DNA of 64,000 nt from assembly GCA_027604685.1 (NCBI GenBank), contig JADHYX010000088.1, positions 1,301 through 65,300 on the forward strand, written 5' to 3'. Shown here one piece after another: positions 1 through 11,143 of this stretch. The notes below the pieces were generated by a model. The model did not search any database. It had not been told where the DNA came from and saw only the letters and a program-made list of their open reading frames with translations. The translations under genes were made by a program, and so were the position numbers. Each line of letters begins with the position of its first letter. Positions within the stretch are counted from its first letter, which is position 1. This stretch comes from Lobulomyces angularis. Taxonomy: Eukaryota > Chytridiomycota > Chytridiomycetes > Lobulomycetales > Lobulomycetaceae.

Positions 1-8
1 TTTTTTAG

Positions 9-836
9 AAAGAAATACTTTCTTCATATGATTCATCATTACTTCCCACTGAAAAAAAAGAAAAAGAAGTAGAAAAAGTTTTAACAGCTACACTAGATCC
101 ATTACTCCAGATGTGTGTTGAAAGTTCTGCCAAATTAGCTAGTATCGAAAGTGCTACATATATGGTTAACTGTTTACATTACATTCATGTATAATCAAAT
201 ATAATAATATAAATATTAATTTTTTTTTTTTTTTTTTGATGTAGATGGCACTGGTTCTTTACCCTTATACTAAAAGACACGTTAATGTTATAGAATTACA
301 GATTGAATCACAAATAGAAGTTTTAACTGATGAAATGTACCAATTTATTTTAAGACAATCTAAATTAAGTCCCTTTATTCAAGCTATTGAAAATAATCAT
401 GATAAGGTTTAATATAAAAATAAAAAAAATTAATTATTTATTTTATTTTATTTTAAATTTTATTTTTTAATTAAGCAACCATTATCATTACTACCTGAAA
501 CTAATTATAAGGTTATATCGGAAGCCATGGCCTGGTTAGATGTATATCTTGGATCACTTGGACCTGACGATACCTCTTCCGCCGTAACAAGGCTACTTTC
601 ATCAACCAGATTAGCAAGACAGGTTTTGAGAGGCGGTTATTTAAAATTTTTAGGCGCTTATAAATTAGTTTACCAACAAGTAATGGATCCTGCAAATAAA
701 TATGAATTTCCTGCAAGTAAAAAGAAAAAAAAATTTTTTTTTTTTTTTTTATTTATTTATTTTTTTTTTCTATCTTATAGCTATATTACCTAGAACAGTT
801 CATGAAGTTGAAACTTTACTTGCTGTTGATATCTAA
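9..836 (+). CDS. COG6: COG6, conserved oligomeric Golgi complex subunit 6 (3' part)
   Basis: C-terminal part of COG6, a subunit of the COG tether that captures retrograde vesicles at the Golgi. The 5' part lies outside the window. Exons read 9-188, 245-406, 476-716 and 781-836, all with GT/AG ends. The translation carries the family blocks DPLLQMCVESSAKL and MVNCLHYI, then the ESQIEVLTDEMY and AMAWLDVYLGSL stretches, and a final LPRTVHEVETLLAVDI that lines up with the end of animal COG6 (the LHRSPQQVQTLL region). The stop TAA is at 834-836. The last intron is a near-pure T tract, which produces a false read-through frame. The gene is convergent with the NBN homologue downstream. Confidence 0.88.
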
Positions 837-1142
837 ATAATAAAATAATAAAAAAAGCTATTAAAATAAATTAAATAAAAAAATCCTTGTATTTTTTTTT
901 TTTTTAACAAAAAATATAATAAAAATTAACTAATTATAATAAAAAAAAAAAATTAATAATAAAAATAATAATAATAATGATTATAAATTATCTCTATATA
1001 TATACAATATACTTTTTTTTTTATTATTTTATATTTTTAATTTTTTTTTTTATTAAATGTAAGAAAGAGGGAGGAGGAGAATTTAAATAATATACTAAAG
1101 TAAGAAAAAATAAAATAAAAATAATATATATATAAATAGTAT
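837..1142. other. AT-rich convergent intergenic spacer
   Basis: Spacer between the 3' ends of COG6 (+) and the NBN homologue (-). It is almost only A/T, with several A and T runs and a short AG-rich patch (gagggaggaggag) near 1067-1080. No gene, tRNA or repeat unit is visible. It probably holds the 3' UTRs and poly(A) signals of both genes. Confidence 0.6.
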
Positions 1143-4100
1143 TTAAAATTCGAAATTATCTTCTTCATCATCGTCAACGAGATGATATTTTTTTAACTGG
1201 TTAGATTTATTGTTAGAAAAAATTAATTGGGAAGGATTTTCAGTAATCTTTGAAAAGTTTAATTTAGGTTTTTTTTTTAAGTTATTTTTTAAAGTTGTTG
1301 TATTCAAATCGTTTTCAAGGTTACTATTATTACTAGATTCAATTTCCATTTCGTCAAAAGAATGAATTTCGTTTTTGCTTTTTGAAAGGGAATTGTTTGA
1401 TCCCGTACTATTGCTTAATTTTGAATTAAAAAAATTTCTTAGACTTGATTGGCTTGTCATTTTAGTATCCGCTTTCGTAAAATCTTTGTTTGATTCAATA
1501 TCAACTCGAATGTTGTCTTCTTCCTCTTCATCAAGTAAAATTTTTTTTGAAAAAAAATTTTTTTTTTTTTTTTCAAGTATTTCAATTTCCTCTTCTTCAA
1601 CTTCGCTGAGGTCACTTTCTCCACTCGACAATAAAAGTTTTTCGTCTACTTCATTTGAATATGCCTGTAAATTTTTTTTTTTCCCTTTTCCAATGGTGCT
1701 GTGGTAGTCCTTGATTTGTTTTATTTTTTTGGGTTTTAACCACGGTTCTTCAATTCCTCCAACGATAAAATGTTCATTTCCTTTTTCGTGTAGAATTAAT
1801 TCAAAGTTTTGATTTTTTTTTTTTAAAGAGGAACTTTTTTTAAATTTTTTAAAGTTTACTCCTTCTTTTTTTTCCTCTTCAATATTTTCTTTTTTTTTTT
1901 GGGCAGGTATCAAGTCGACAAGGGTTATATCAGTCAATTTTTTTAGAGTACTCAAATCCAAATCTTCGTCACTTTCACTTTGGTCAACGTCAGAGGAGTA
2001 GGCTTCGTCGTAATCGTCATTTTTAAAAAACTTATACTTTAATTTGTTGAGATCGCTTGACTTTAATTTTTTTTTTTCTTTTTTTTGGTTGGTATTAATG
2101 GATTTTAATTTTTTTTCTTTTTTTTTAAAATTTTTTTCTTCCTCTAATTTTCCTTTTTCTTCAATTTCTTTTTTTTCTTTATTAAATTTTTTACTTTCTA
2201 TATAACCATTTAATTCCTCCTTAAAAATTTTATCATCCAAAAAATCTTTGCTTAAACTAGTACTTTTTTCGCTGTTAAACAAAACATCCACATTCGATGT
2301 ATTTGTTTTTTTTTCTGCTTCAAAACTTTTAAAATCATCTTTTTCAATACTTTTTTGTCTTTTGTTTTGAGAAACTATGGTAAATGGATTTATCCTTTTT
2401 TTGTTGTTGATTGTTTTGTTTTCTTCACTCGTTGTGAAATTTTCTGTTGTTGGTTTATCTTCAACTTTTTTAACTTCAGTAGAATTAAATTCCTCTTTAA
2501 TATTCTTGAAAAAAAAAATTTTAAAACAAAAAAGATTTTTAATTATTTTTTTAATACTTTATCAGTAGAACTGCAAGGAATAAAATTACTAGAAGTACCT
2601 CCGATTAAGTTATCCCAAAAGTCATCCATATTTTGTGATATAAGCTTTGTATAAAAAATTTTTTTTTAATATAAAGGAAATAAATAAAAAATCAAAAAAA
2701 TTAATTTTTTTTTTTATAATTTGAAACTTGTTTTTTACATTTGACTTCACAGGAGAAAAGTTTGAATTTCTAATAGAAGATGCAGCAAATGGAGGAGTTT
2801 CTCTTATTAGAGATTCAAGAGAAGTTTGACTGGAATTTTTTGTATCAAAATTTTTTTTTTCTTCTCCATCTTCGATAATTTGTGGACCATCAATTAACTC
2901 ATTTGACATTGAATCTTCCGAGGCAAGTTTTTCCTTCTTGTTATCAACGTAAGATATAGGTAAAGACTTGTTGTTGCTAATTTTAGATCGAACTGAATAC
3001 TGATCTACCACTTGAGAATCAGCACCTAAATGGATACCTAAGTTTTCATTTTCTGCTACCGTTGCATCAGTTGAAGAAATTAAATATCGAGGATTGGCGC
3101 TCATTATCGCTAAACCAATATCATTTTCATCTAAAGTTCTATAATTTAAACTGAAATTTGAAAATAAAACAAAAGGTTTTAATTTTTTTAAAAAAAAAAT
3201 AAAGAAAAACTAATTTATAGCCTACCTTGCAGCAACATTTGAAATCAAATATTTCAAGGCTACATTTTGGGATTGTGGCATGATAATACAAACGGATGAA
3301 ATTTCCTTTAAATACTTTTTTAAAGATGTTTCAGTTTCATTATGTTGCTTTCTCAGTAAAACTTTTCCTCCTATTAGAAAAAATAAAAAAAAAGGGAACT
3401 AAAAATTTTTTTTTTATTTTTATTTTATTTACCAGCTAATGGCACAATTTTTGAAAAATAATCCAACTGAATTTCATTAAAAACAACAAAAGTTTTTCCA
3501 GTCATCAAACTTTTTCTCTTCTCATCTGGTAGATAAGAAGGTTCAAAATTGGTTAAGAGTTTTTCATTAGATTCTGGTAAAAAACTAAATTAGAAATAAA
3601 AAATAAAAAAAAAAACAAAAATTAAAGGAAAAAAAAGATATTTTCATACTCCTTTTCTTCAGCATGAATGTAGTTTTCAGGTTTGGCATTTGCGGTTAAT
3701 TTTAACCATTTCAGATTTACAATATCCTTGCACATTAATAAACAAAACATTACTTTTAAAGTAACTTTTAGTTCCTTCATTAATAAATGCGAACAATAAG
3801 AAGTCCAAGATTTAGAGATTTTAATGACTATTTTTTATTTTTATTTATTTTTTTTTTTTAAATTTTTTTTAGAAATAAAAAAAACCTTATTTTCATTAAT
3901 TTTGTTTATTAAAATAATAAAAATATAATTAATACAAAAAAAAATAACAAACCTGCTTCGACAGCTAAATCTGCAACTTCGGATTTTTCATTAGAAGACA
4001 GGTTCGATATACAAATAACAATTGGTTTATACAATAGACAAAAAGTTAAGGAGGATTCACCAAAGTTAATGTCATCTTTTTCCTTCAAGTAAACCCACTC

Positions 4101-4455
4101 ATTTGGAGAAATTTTAACTCCATTAACAAAGGTTCCTAACGTACTCCCATGATCCATTATTTTCACTTTTGATAATTTTTCTAAATCAAACTACTCATTA
4201 AATTTATTAAATTTTTATTTTTATTTTTATCTTTTTTCAATTTTTATTTTAAATTTTAATTTTTTTTTTTTTTTTTTTTTTTACAATGTCATCTTTTTCA
4301 CTTATCACTTCAGTTGTAATGGTTGCATGAATTCTTGAAATTTGTTTTATAGCAAAAAATTGTAAATTAACAGTTTTTTTTCTTCCTACAACACCTTCCC
4401 ATCCTGGTTTTAACCATATTGTGTTGGGATGAGATTTTGCAGTTAAAAACCACAT
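1143..4455 (-). CDS. NBN: Nibrin / Nbs1 homologue (FHA-BRCT-BRCT, MRE11 complex)
   Basis: Regulatory subunit of the MRE11-RAD50-NBS1 complex, which senses double-strand breaks and recruits ATM/Tel1. Eight exons: 4455-4285, 4190-3953, 3827-3650, 3584-3433, 3370-3226, 3138-2739, 2644-2558 and 2504-1143. The start MWFL matches the MW.. start of nibrin. The FHA core has GRKKTVNLQF, SRIHAT and GSTLGTFVNG. A first BRCT (WTSYCSHLLMKELKVTLK) and a second BRCT-like region (MTGKTFVVFNEIQLDYF) follow. The long C-terminus is acidic and lysine-rich. It holds an NFKKFKK motif (about 1834-1857), equivalent to the MRE11-binding KNFKKFKK of human NBN. It ends in the acidic sequence DDDEEDNFEF, which resembles the ATM/Tel1-binding acidic-FxF/Y tail. 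The order of domains and both short motifs make the call strong. Confidence 0.9.
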
Positions 4456-4658
4456 GTTTTTTTCTTGTTTTTGTTTAATTGACTATAGAAATATTTATAA
4501 TGCCAATTTTTTTTTTTTTTTCTATTATAGTTTAACTTTTAATCTTAATTTTTTTTTAAACCCTAATTTTATTTTTTCAAACTTCCAAAAGCTAAAAAAC
4601 TACACTTTTTTTTTAGACAATAAGATCAAAGCAAAATAACTTTTTTAAATATAAAAAA

Positions 4659-5143
4659 ATGGTTTGGATGATTTCTTTTTTTTGCTTTATTAATTTTTTC
4701 TCTTTCATTTTTTTTCTATTTTTTTGGTTCAAATTAATGTTTTTATCGATTACTTTTTTATTTTTCCCTTTATTAATACACAAATACCTCTTTTTTTTTA
4801 ATTTTTTTATTACCACTTATTAAAAAAATCTTTTTATGAATTTAACACAAAAGTAATAAAAAAAATAAAAATAGACTGAGGGACCAAAAATTCGACAAAA
4901 AAATAACATTCACAAACAAAATATTCTAAAAAGAGGAAACGTAAAAACTACACTTGTATGAGAGAAAAAAAAAGATATTGAAAAGATTTTTTATATTATT
5001 ACTATATTTATTCTTTTTTTTTGTTCTTTTAGAAAGAAAAAAAGGAAAAATTTCCTGTTAGTCCAGTTATTCTTGGATTTTTAGCATTTGTTGTAATTGG
5101 ATCTGTGATTTTTCAAATTTTAAATACTAAAAAACTAGTGTAA
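4659..5143 (+). CDS. SERP1: RAMP4/SERP1/Ysy6-like ER translocon-associated protein
   Basis: Small tail-anchored ER protein that binds the Sec61 translocon and protects nascent membrane proteins under stress. The well-supported exons are 4875-4955 and 5033-5143. They give the family's basic N-terminal half (KIRQKNNIHKQNILKRGN; animal RAMP4 has QRI..KHSKNITQRGNV) and one membrane helix (VILGFLAFVVIGSVIFQIL) near the C-terminus. No in-frame ATG precedes TEGPKIRQ in exon 4875-4955. The best solution is a first coding exon of only the ATG at 4659-4661, followed by an intron from 4662 to 4874, giving 64 residues; RAMP4 is about 66. The donor there (GTTTGG) is weak, so the start is uncertain. The gene is divergent from NBN, with about 200 bp between the start codons. 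Confidence 0.8.
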
Positions 5144-5313
5144 AAAAAAAATTTTTAATTTCTTTTTTTTTCATGACCTTTTCCTTAAGGTCCTTATTTT
5201 TTTTTTTGTTACTTTTTAGTTTAATGTATAATTTAAAAAATTTTTTAGTTTTTTGACTTTAAAATAAATTAATGTCTCAACAGATTTTTCTTATTCTTTC
5301 ATTACTATTAAAT

Positions 5314-6315
5314 TTAAGCAATCTTTTGACTTTCAAAGAATTCATTCGCTTCGTTGGGCCAATTAAAAGATTCCCAAGATTCCAAACTTCTTAAAGTCCA
5401 ATTAAACTTTTTTTTGGCAATTTTCCACATCTCTTCCTGCATTCGAACAGTTGAATGAACCTGCCTTATGGCATCCCTCACCAAGGCTTCGGCTCTGGGA
5501 TTCTGATTGGTATATCTGAAGGGATTTAACCAATGTAATATTCTTTCGATGAGATATACAAATCCTTTTTTGGTGACATTACGCTTATTGCAAAAATGAT
5601 GTATACCTCTTTCCACACCTTCCTTGCCTTCGTAAAAAGCGCAAATAACATATACCAAACTTGGAGGAGGATTTCTTGTCCACTCTTTGTACGGGACATT
5701 AAATTGAATGCCATTTTCGAATAGTTTTACAGGCAAAAAGCCTTTCATAACAAGTTCCTCGATGTTTTGATCAAATTCTTCAGATGAAGTTCCAAAAGCC
5801 CCCAAATTTTGTTTTATCAAGAAGTTATTTTCTATATTATCATTATTGTTATTATTTTGAGTGGTAACATCAGTAAGGGATATATTTGTATTACTATTGT
5901 CAGGGAGTGAATTTTTTAAATTATTATTAAAATACAGTTCATTATCATTTATATTATTATTTTGATAAAATTGTGGTTTGGGTGTATTTATTGAATAATG
6001 GAAAGGGTCTTCCTCTAAAAAGTAGTCATTGTTCATATTTGCTTCATCCAAAATTTCGAGACACGTCAATATTGCATGCTTTCTTGTTAAAATTTTATTT
6101 TTTGTAGATAGAATTTCAGATCTTAATAAAATTTTTTTTTTTTTTTTATAATTGTTTAAATATGATAAACTTTCCCATTTTTTTAATTACCTTGTATTTA
6201 TTAAACTTTGAGAAACATCTCTCTCGAGCTTTTGTTTTGCAAGAATTAAAGCACTCAAGGACTGATTTGATGCCTTGATGTTTTTAATGTAGGCAACTAG
6301 CTGCTGGTGCTCCAT
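5314..6315 (-). CDS. Unrecognised protein, about 310 aa, coiled-coil start and conserved-looking C-terminal domain
   Basis: Two exons, 6315-6191 and 6121-5314, joined at an AG|A arginine codon, give 310 residues. I do not recognise the family. Residues 1-70 (MEHQQLVAYIKNIKASNQ...) are predicted-helical and coiled-coil-like, rich in L, K and Q. Residues about 75-150 are asparagine-rich and probably disordered. The C-terminal half looks like a folded domain, with many aromatic residues and few low-complexity stretches: GFLPVKLFENGIQFNVPYKE, RNPPPSLVYVICAFYEG, RILHWLNPFRYTNQNPRAEA and SLESWESFNWP. No signal peptide or membrane helix is seen. The ORF can be extended upstream of TTG 6069 only by splicing, and the splice gives a clean ATG at 6315. 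It is convergent with RAMP4. Confidence 0.7.
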
Positions 6316-7689
6316 TGTCAAGTTTGATTTTATATTGTTATTTTTAAAAAAAGATGATATTTGGGGGTTTTGCTTAAATGTAAAAGGAGCTGCGAAAATT
6401 TTACAAGTTGTTTTTTCTTTTTCCTTTTCTTTTTATTGCTGAATTTTTGAAGTCAAATTGTTAATTATTTTTTATTATTTCCAAAAACAATACAGAACAG
6501 TTATTTTGTTGACAATCAAATGTAAAAAATAAACAAAAATAAGCAACCTAAACACCACAGCATTTAATTATAATTTTACCTTGCTCTTCTTTTTCTTCTT
6601 TTTTTTTATTACTTAGAAGAATTATTATGATAAGTACGGTTCTGAATTTTATTCTTTGTTTCAACTGGAAAGTAATATATAAGTTAAAAAAAAAAGCAAA
6701 AAAAAAAGGATCCTTTGTAAAGATATAACCCGTTTTGTTTTTTTTTCTTGTTCAAATTGTTTATTATTTCTTAAACATTTAAATTTCGTTTTTACTAGAT
6801 TTATTGGCCAAGTTTTGGCTTTTATTGAATCCACCAGCACCACTTTAAAACGTTTTAAGTAGGATATCAATAACGTTGGCATGCAATTTGGAATGCTTTA
6901 TAGACCTTCGCACAAACCAGGATAGCAATAGATCAGAAAGAAAGTACACAAAATGCATAGATTATCAATTCATGAATCAAAAGTACTGGAAGAATATGAT
7001 AAAACTTTAGAGTTATGAATAAATTTGAAGTAGAATATATAAAAGTAATAATTTAAGTAAAATAAATTAGAATTCAAATATATGATAATAACTATGGAAT
7101 CACTCTATCAGAGGAAAATGAAGAAAAAGAGAAAGAGAACAACTTTTAATTTCAAAGTTTGATGGTGTAAAGATCATTTGTTGAGTAGGATCAGTATCAT
7201 AGTACACTGCGTAGAAAATATAAAGACTAAGTAAGATGTTGAGTAGAAATGCCAAGCAGAACGGGACATTGCCAATAAACTTGAGAGAGATCAAGTAGGA
7301 TAAATATTGGAAGAGATCAAGTAGGATTTATTAATTTAAAATAGCAAGGTTTTGTACGAAAATTTGTTAGTAGGATTTGTTTTCTCAAATTCTAATAGGA
7401 GTTCTTTTGTCAAAATTTATCATAAAATAAATGCGTTGAAACTTTGTTTTTTGGCGCGAGTTTCTTTGAAGGAGGCTCTGTCTGTTACACAAGTCGATGT
7501 TTGAAAAAGAAAAAATTTCCTTTGAAATTCGAAAATAAAAATTTAAAAAGAAAAAATTCGATCCTTTTTTTTTGTTTAAACTTTATACTATTATAATTTT
7601 ATTTTTTACTTTTTTTGTATAATTTTAACTTATTTTTTTTAATATCTGTTTAATCTACTCTACACAACATTACAAAAAAATAAAAAAGT
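6316..7689. other. Gene-poor stretch with a less AT-skewed core and repeated AGTAGGA words
   Basis: No gene that I can support. The first 300 bp and the last 200 bp are ordinary AT-rich promoter-like DNA. The core, about 6840-7480, is unlike the flanks, with fewer homopolymers and more G on the + strand. It repeats the word AGTAGGA near 6854, 7177, 7292, 7320 and 7370, twice as the longer direct repeat GAGATCAAGTAGGA about 27 bp apart. A possible short exon on the + strand (KNYYDKYGSEFYSLFQ, starting after TTACTTAG near 6617) has no partner exons that I can find. This may be a decayed mobile element or pseudogene. Confidence 0.4.
7284..7327. repeat. Direct repeat GAGATCAAGTAGGA
   Basis: Two copies of GAGATCAAGTAGGA about 27 bp apart, inside a gene-poor patch where the shorter word AGTAGGA recurs several times. 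Confidence 0.5.
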
Positions 7690-9382
7690 ATGATCTCTTC
7701 AACAATCGATAGAAAATCAAAGGTCGATTCTATTCAAAAACAATTTCCCAATATCGATCTTAAAAGCTCTTCAATAAAGGAAACTAAAGTAAGAAAAACT
7801 GGTCTTTTTGCGAAGATTGTAAATCAAGGTGACTTTGAAGCTGAAAAACACTTCTACCCCAGAGTCTTAAATGCTCAGGTCCATCCTCTCGTTGCTTCTT
7901 TCTTTTCTTTAGGAAACGAAAGGATTTTAGCAAGATACACTCACTTGAATCCTCAGGTAAATCAAGAAACTTTGAAGGAACTTTTAACTTATAAACCAAA
8001 ATATTTTCAATGGGCAGGTAACCTAATTTTTTTTTTTGGTGTTAAAAAATTCTAAAATTATTGTATTTTAGGAAGTGATCTTTTCAATGTTACCACCGCC
8101 AACGGTCAACGGCAAATGATAATTGTTGAAACTAACTCTTGTCCAAGCGGTCAAAAATCTATGCCTTTACTACAGGATAACGATGAACATGGAGGATATG
8201 GAGTAGTAATTGATGTGGCCTTTAAAAATTTATTAAAATCGACCAAAGTTACTGGTGATCTAGCTGTCGTTTGCGATAAAAACATGATGGAAGCTAGTGG
8301 CTATGCCGCTGTTTTATCTGAAGCTACTGGTGAAAAGGTTTGGCTAGCTGAATTTTTTGAAGAAGACCCTGAGCCTCCTGTTAAATGGATTGATAACGTC
8401 ATGTTTGTTAAAGATAAATCAAATGAGTGGCATCAAATTAGAGCATGTTTTAGATACGTGACACAAAAGCCTTGGAATAGATTTCCTGTTAACCCAAGAA
8501 CGGTTGTTTTAAATTCTATAGTTTCTTGCCTGGCTGGTGGTAGAAACAAAATGATGGCTGCAAGAGCCTATGAATTTTTAAACGCTGAAATAATAGATTC
8601 TGGTCTTCAAATTAGAATTCCTGAAACAATTCGTAATGTTTCAAAAAGCGAAATTCCTCTATGGTTCGACAGTATGGGGGGTCATGCTGTGGTTAAAGTG
8701 CCCTATTCCAATGCTGGTCAAGGAGTATATACAATAACAAATAAAAATGAACTGGCGGATTTCATGGCAAAAAACCATCACTACGATAAGTTTATTGTGC
8801 AATCTCTAGTAGGAAATGCATCTTGGTCTTCAGTAACTAGAGCTGGGAAATTTTATCATGTTGGTACAATGCCAAACAAAAAAAATCATACATTTGTTTC
8901 CGATCTAAGAATGATGGTTTCTGCCAATGAAAGTGGTTTCACTCCTGTTGCATGTTATGCAAGAAAAGCTAGAAAACCTTTATTAAGATATTTAGACGAT
9001 GATCCTTCAGGTAAAAATTTTATTATGAATTTAAAATGGTATATAAAAATTAAATTTAGTTACATCATGGGAAATGTTAGGAACAAATCTCTCCGTAAAG
9101 CATGAAGATGGTAGTTGGAGTACTGAAGCACAGAGACTTTTATTGATGGACAGGAAAGACTTTAATTTGTTAGGAATTGGAATTGACGATTTAATTGATG
9201 CCTATATTCAAACAGTACTATCAATCATAGCAATTGATAAAATGAGTAAAAGATTGATGAAAGAAAACGAAACCGGTAAAGTTTCGTTTGATCTGGAACT
9301 GTTTGAAGCGCTAAATCCAGATCCTACATTAATCGATGAATTAATGGAAAAAACGTTGATTGAGAATGGACATTTAGTTTAG
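7690..9382 (+). CDS. ATP-grasp-like protein of unknown function, 529 aa
   Basis: Exons 7690-8017, 8072-9010 and 9060-9382 give 529 residues. The middle of the protein looks like an ATP-grasp enzyme. It has an early block with acidic/asparagine residues (IIVETNSCPSGQKSMPLL), a lysine followed by a small-residue loop typical of the nucleotide-binding strand (AVVKVPYSNAGQGVYTI), and a later charged block (FVSDLRMMV) where the family usually places Arg/Asp. The Ser/Cys/Gly loop after ETN and the block RYTHLNPQVNQE are striking and look conserved. I recall similar uncharacterised proteins in bacteria and protists but cannot name a substrate. No signal peptide or membrane helix is visible, so it is probably cytosolic. 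The start ATG follows a T-rich leader. Codon use matches the neighbours. Confidence 0.78.
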
Positions 9383-9834
9383 AAAAAAAAAAAATATTTT
9401 TTAATTTTATTCTTCAATTTATATAAAAATTTTTTTTCCCTGTTTTAATTATTTTCATTTTTTTTTTTGTTTTTGTAAATTTTTTTAGCTCTTCCTTTAT
9501 ATCAATAATTTTAATTTTTTTTTTATTTTATTTTTTTAATAGTAAGTATTTACTTTATATTTTTTTTTTTTGACTGAGTTGGAAATTTTTTCAAATTTTT
9601 TTTTAAAAAAAAATAAATAGAAAATAAAAAAAAGATTTGATACAAGTTTTAGAATTTAAAAAAGAAAAAAAAACGAAAAAATAAATATATAATTTAAAAA
9701 AAATAAAACCTTAATAAAATAAAAAAGGAAGAAAGAAAAAAAACGTATCAAATTATTCTTTTTCTTTTTAACAAAATAACATTTATAACTACAGCAAAAC
9801 CATCAAAAAAAAAAAAAAATTAAATCAAATAAAT
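9383..9834. other. AT-only spacer
   Basis: Runs of A and T separated by short mixed words. It contains the 3' UTR of the ATP-grasp-like gene and the promoter and leader of the dysferlin-domain gene. I see no coding signal, RNA gene or repeat unit beyond homopolymers. Confidence 0.6.
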
Positions 9835-10943
9835 ATGAATAAAAACCGACCGCAAAAAAAAAAAGATATAGTTTACGATGTGGTATACGAAAATCAAAGA
9901 GGTACAAATTTTTTTAACAGACCAAAATTTAATAATAAATCTTTGTTTCCTACTGACTTTCCTGAATGGTAAAAAAAAAAATGAACAAGAAAACAAAATT
10001 TTTTTTTTTTTTAATTCTTTTTTTAAAGGTCTGACGAACTTGGAAAATTTAAATTACATAAAGATGTAAAAAAAAAAAAGAAAAAAAACCTAAAATATAT
10101 ATATTTATACACATAAATAGAAAAAAAATTTTTTATCCTATTTTTTTTTTAATTAATTTTTTTTTTAGTTGGTCCAATGTGTTCCGCAATATGAATGGGT
10201 AAGGTATAAAAAAATAAAAAAAATATCAATTAATACAAAAAAAAAAAAAAAAAAAATTAGCGATTGGATAATTGATAAAAATTTAGAATCAGATAGTGAT
10301 GGTTGGAGATACTCTTTCAAGTTTAAATCAAAAAATTGGCAAATACAAGCTACATCTGTAAAAAAAAAAAAAAAAAAAAAATAATAATATAATAACAAAA
10401 AAAAAAACTAAAAAAACTTTATTTAATATAAAAAATTATGTTTCTATTGTAGAATACATACGTACGACAAAGAAAATGGGTTAGGATGAGAAAACTTGTA
10501 CCAGAAAAACTAAACGAAAAGAATACCCAAAAATTAGATCAATCCAACAACAACAACAATTTTTCTGATTATAACCGCGATATTGACATTCTGACACATT
10601 TAAGCTTTTGTCTCATAGATAGAGACCGGCTACAAGTCTTGGAAAAATGGAAATCTAAAAATCTTGATAAAATTATTGAAGATGAGGTAAATTCACTTTC
10701 ATTATTTTTTTTTAAATTTTCTTTTTTTTCTTTTTTTTTTTTGGTTTTTCTATATTTAAATTAAACTTAATTTTTTTTTTTTTTTTTTTACCCTAGGTTG
10801 TAAAAAAAATCTTTGAAAATTTTGACTATGAAAAAAGTAAACTTATGTGCTTGAAATTATTAAAAATTAACTTTAACCTAAATATTTTTAATTTTTTTGT
10901 TCAAAATTTGGTATTTTATCATGATCGAAAATTATTTATTTAA
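9835..10943 (+). CDS. Soluble dysferlin-domain (DysF) protein, Spo73/peroxin-like
   Basis: Six exons: 9835-9968, 10029-10065, 10169-10203, 10261-10357, 10453-10686 and 10797-10943, giving 227 residues. The protein is essentially one dysferlin domain. DysFN is marked by VYENQRGTNFFNRPKF and PEWSDELGKFKLHKD. DysFC is marked by SDWIIDKNLESDSDGWRYSF followed by FKSKNW, and the conserved tail is TYVRQRKWVRMRKLVP. It is followed by about 95 residues without clear motifs. It lacks the transmembrane reticulon-like part of Pex30-class peroxins, so it resembles the single-domain Spo73 type. Members of the family act at ER/peroxisome or prospore membrane contact sites; the role here is inferred. The exons are small, and several junctions were set by keeping the paired tryptophans. 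Confidence 0.8.
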
Positions 10944-11143
10944 AATAAAAAAATTTATAATTTTGTTTATTAATTATTTTTTTTTTTTTTTTTTTTTTTT
11001 ACTCTTTGTATATATATATTCACTTTTTAGATTTTAAAATAAATTAAAAAAAAAAAAAAAGAAAAAATTATTTCATATTTTTGTTTACATAAGAATTTTT
11101 TTTTGTTATTGAATAGTAGGAAAAAAAAAAATTGTATAAAAAT

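Noticed and set aside
6661..6882. 73-codon frame on the - strand
   Set aside because: No recognisable motif, half of it is A/T-run translation, no splice partner found.
7100..7294. 64-codon hydrophobic frame on the - strand
   Set aside because: Single short frame in a repeat-bearing patch with no partner exons, and it ends in simple sequence.
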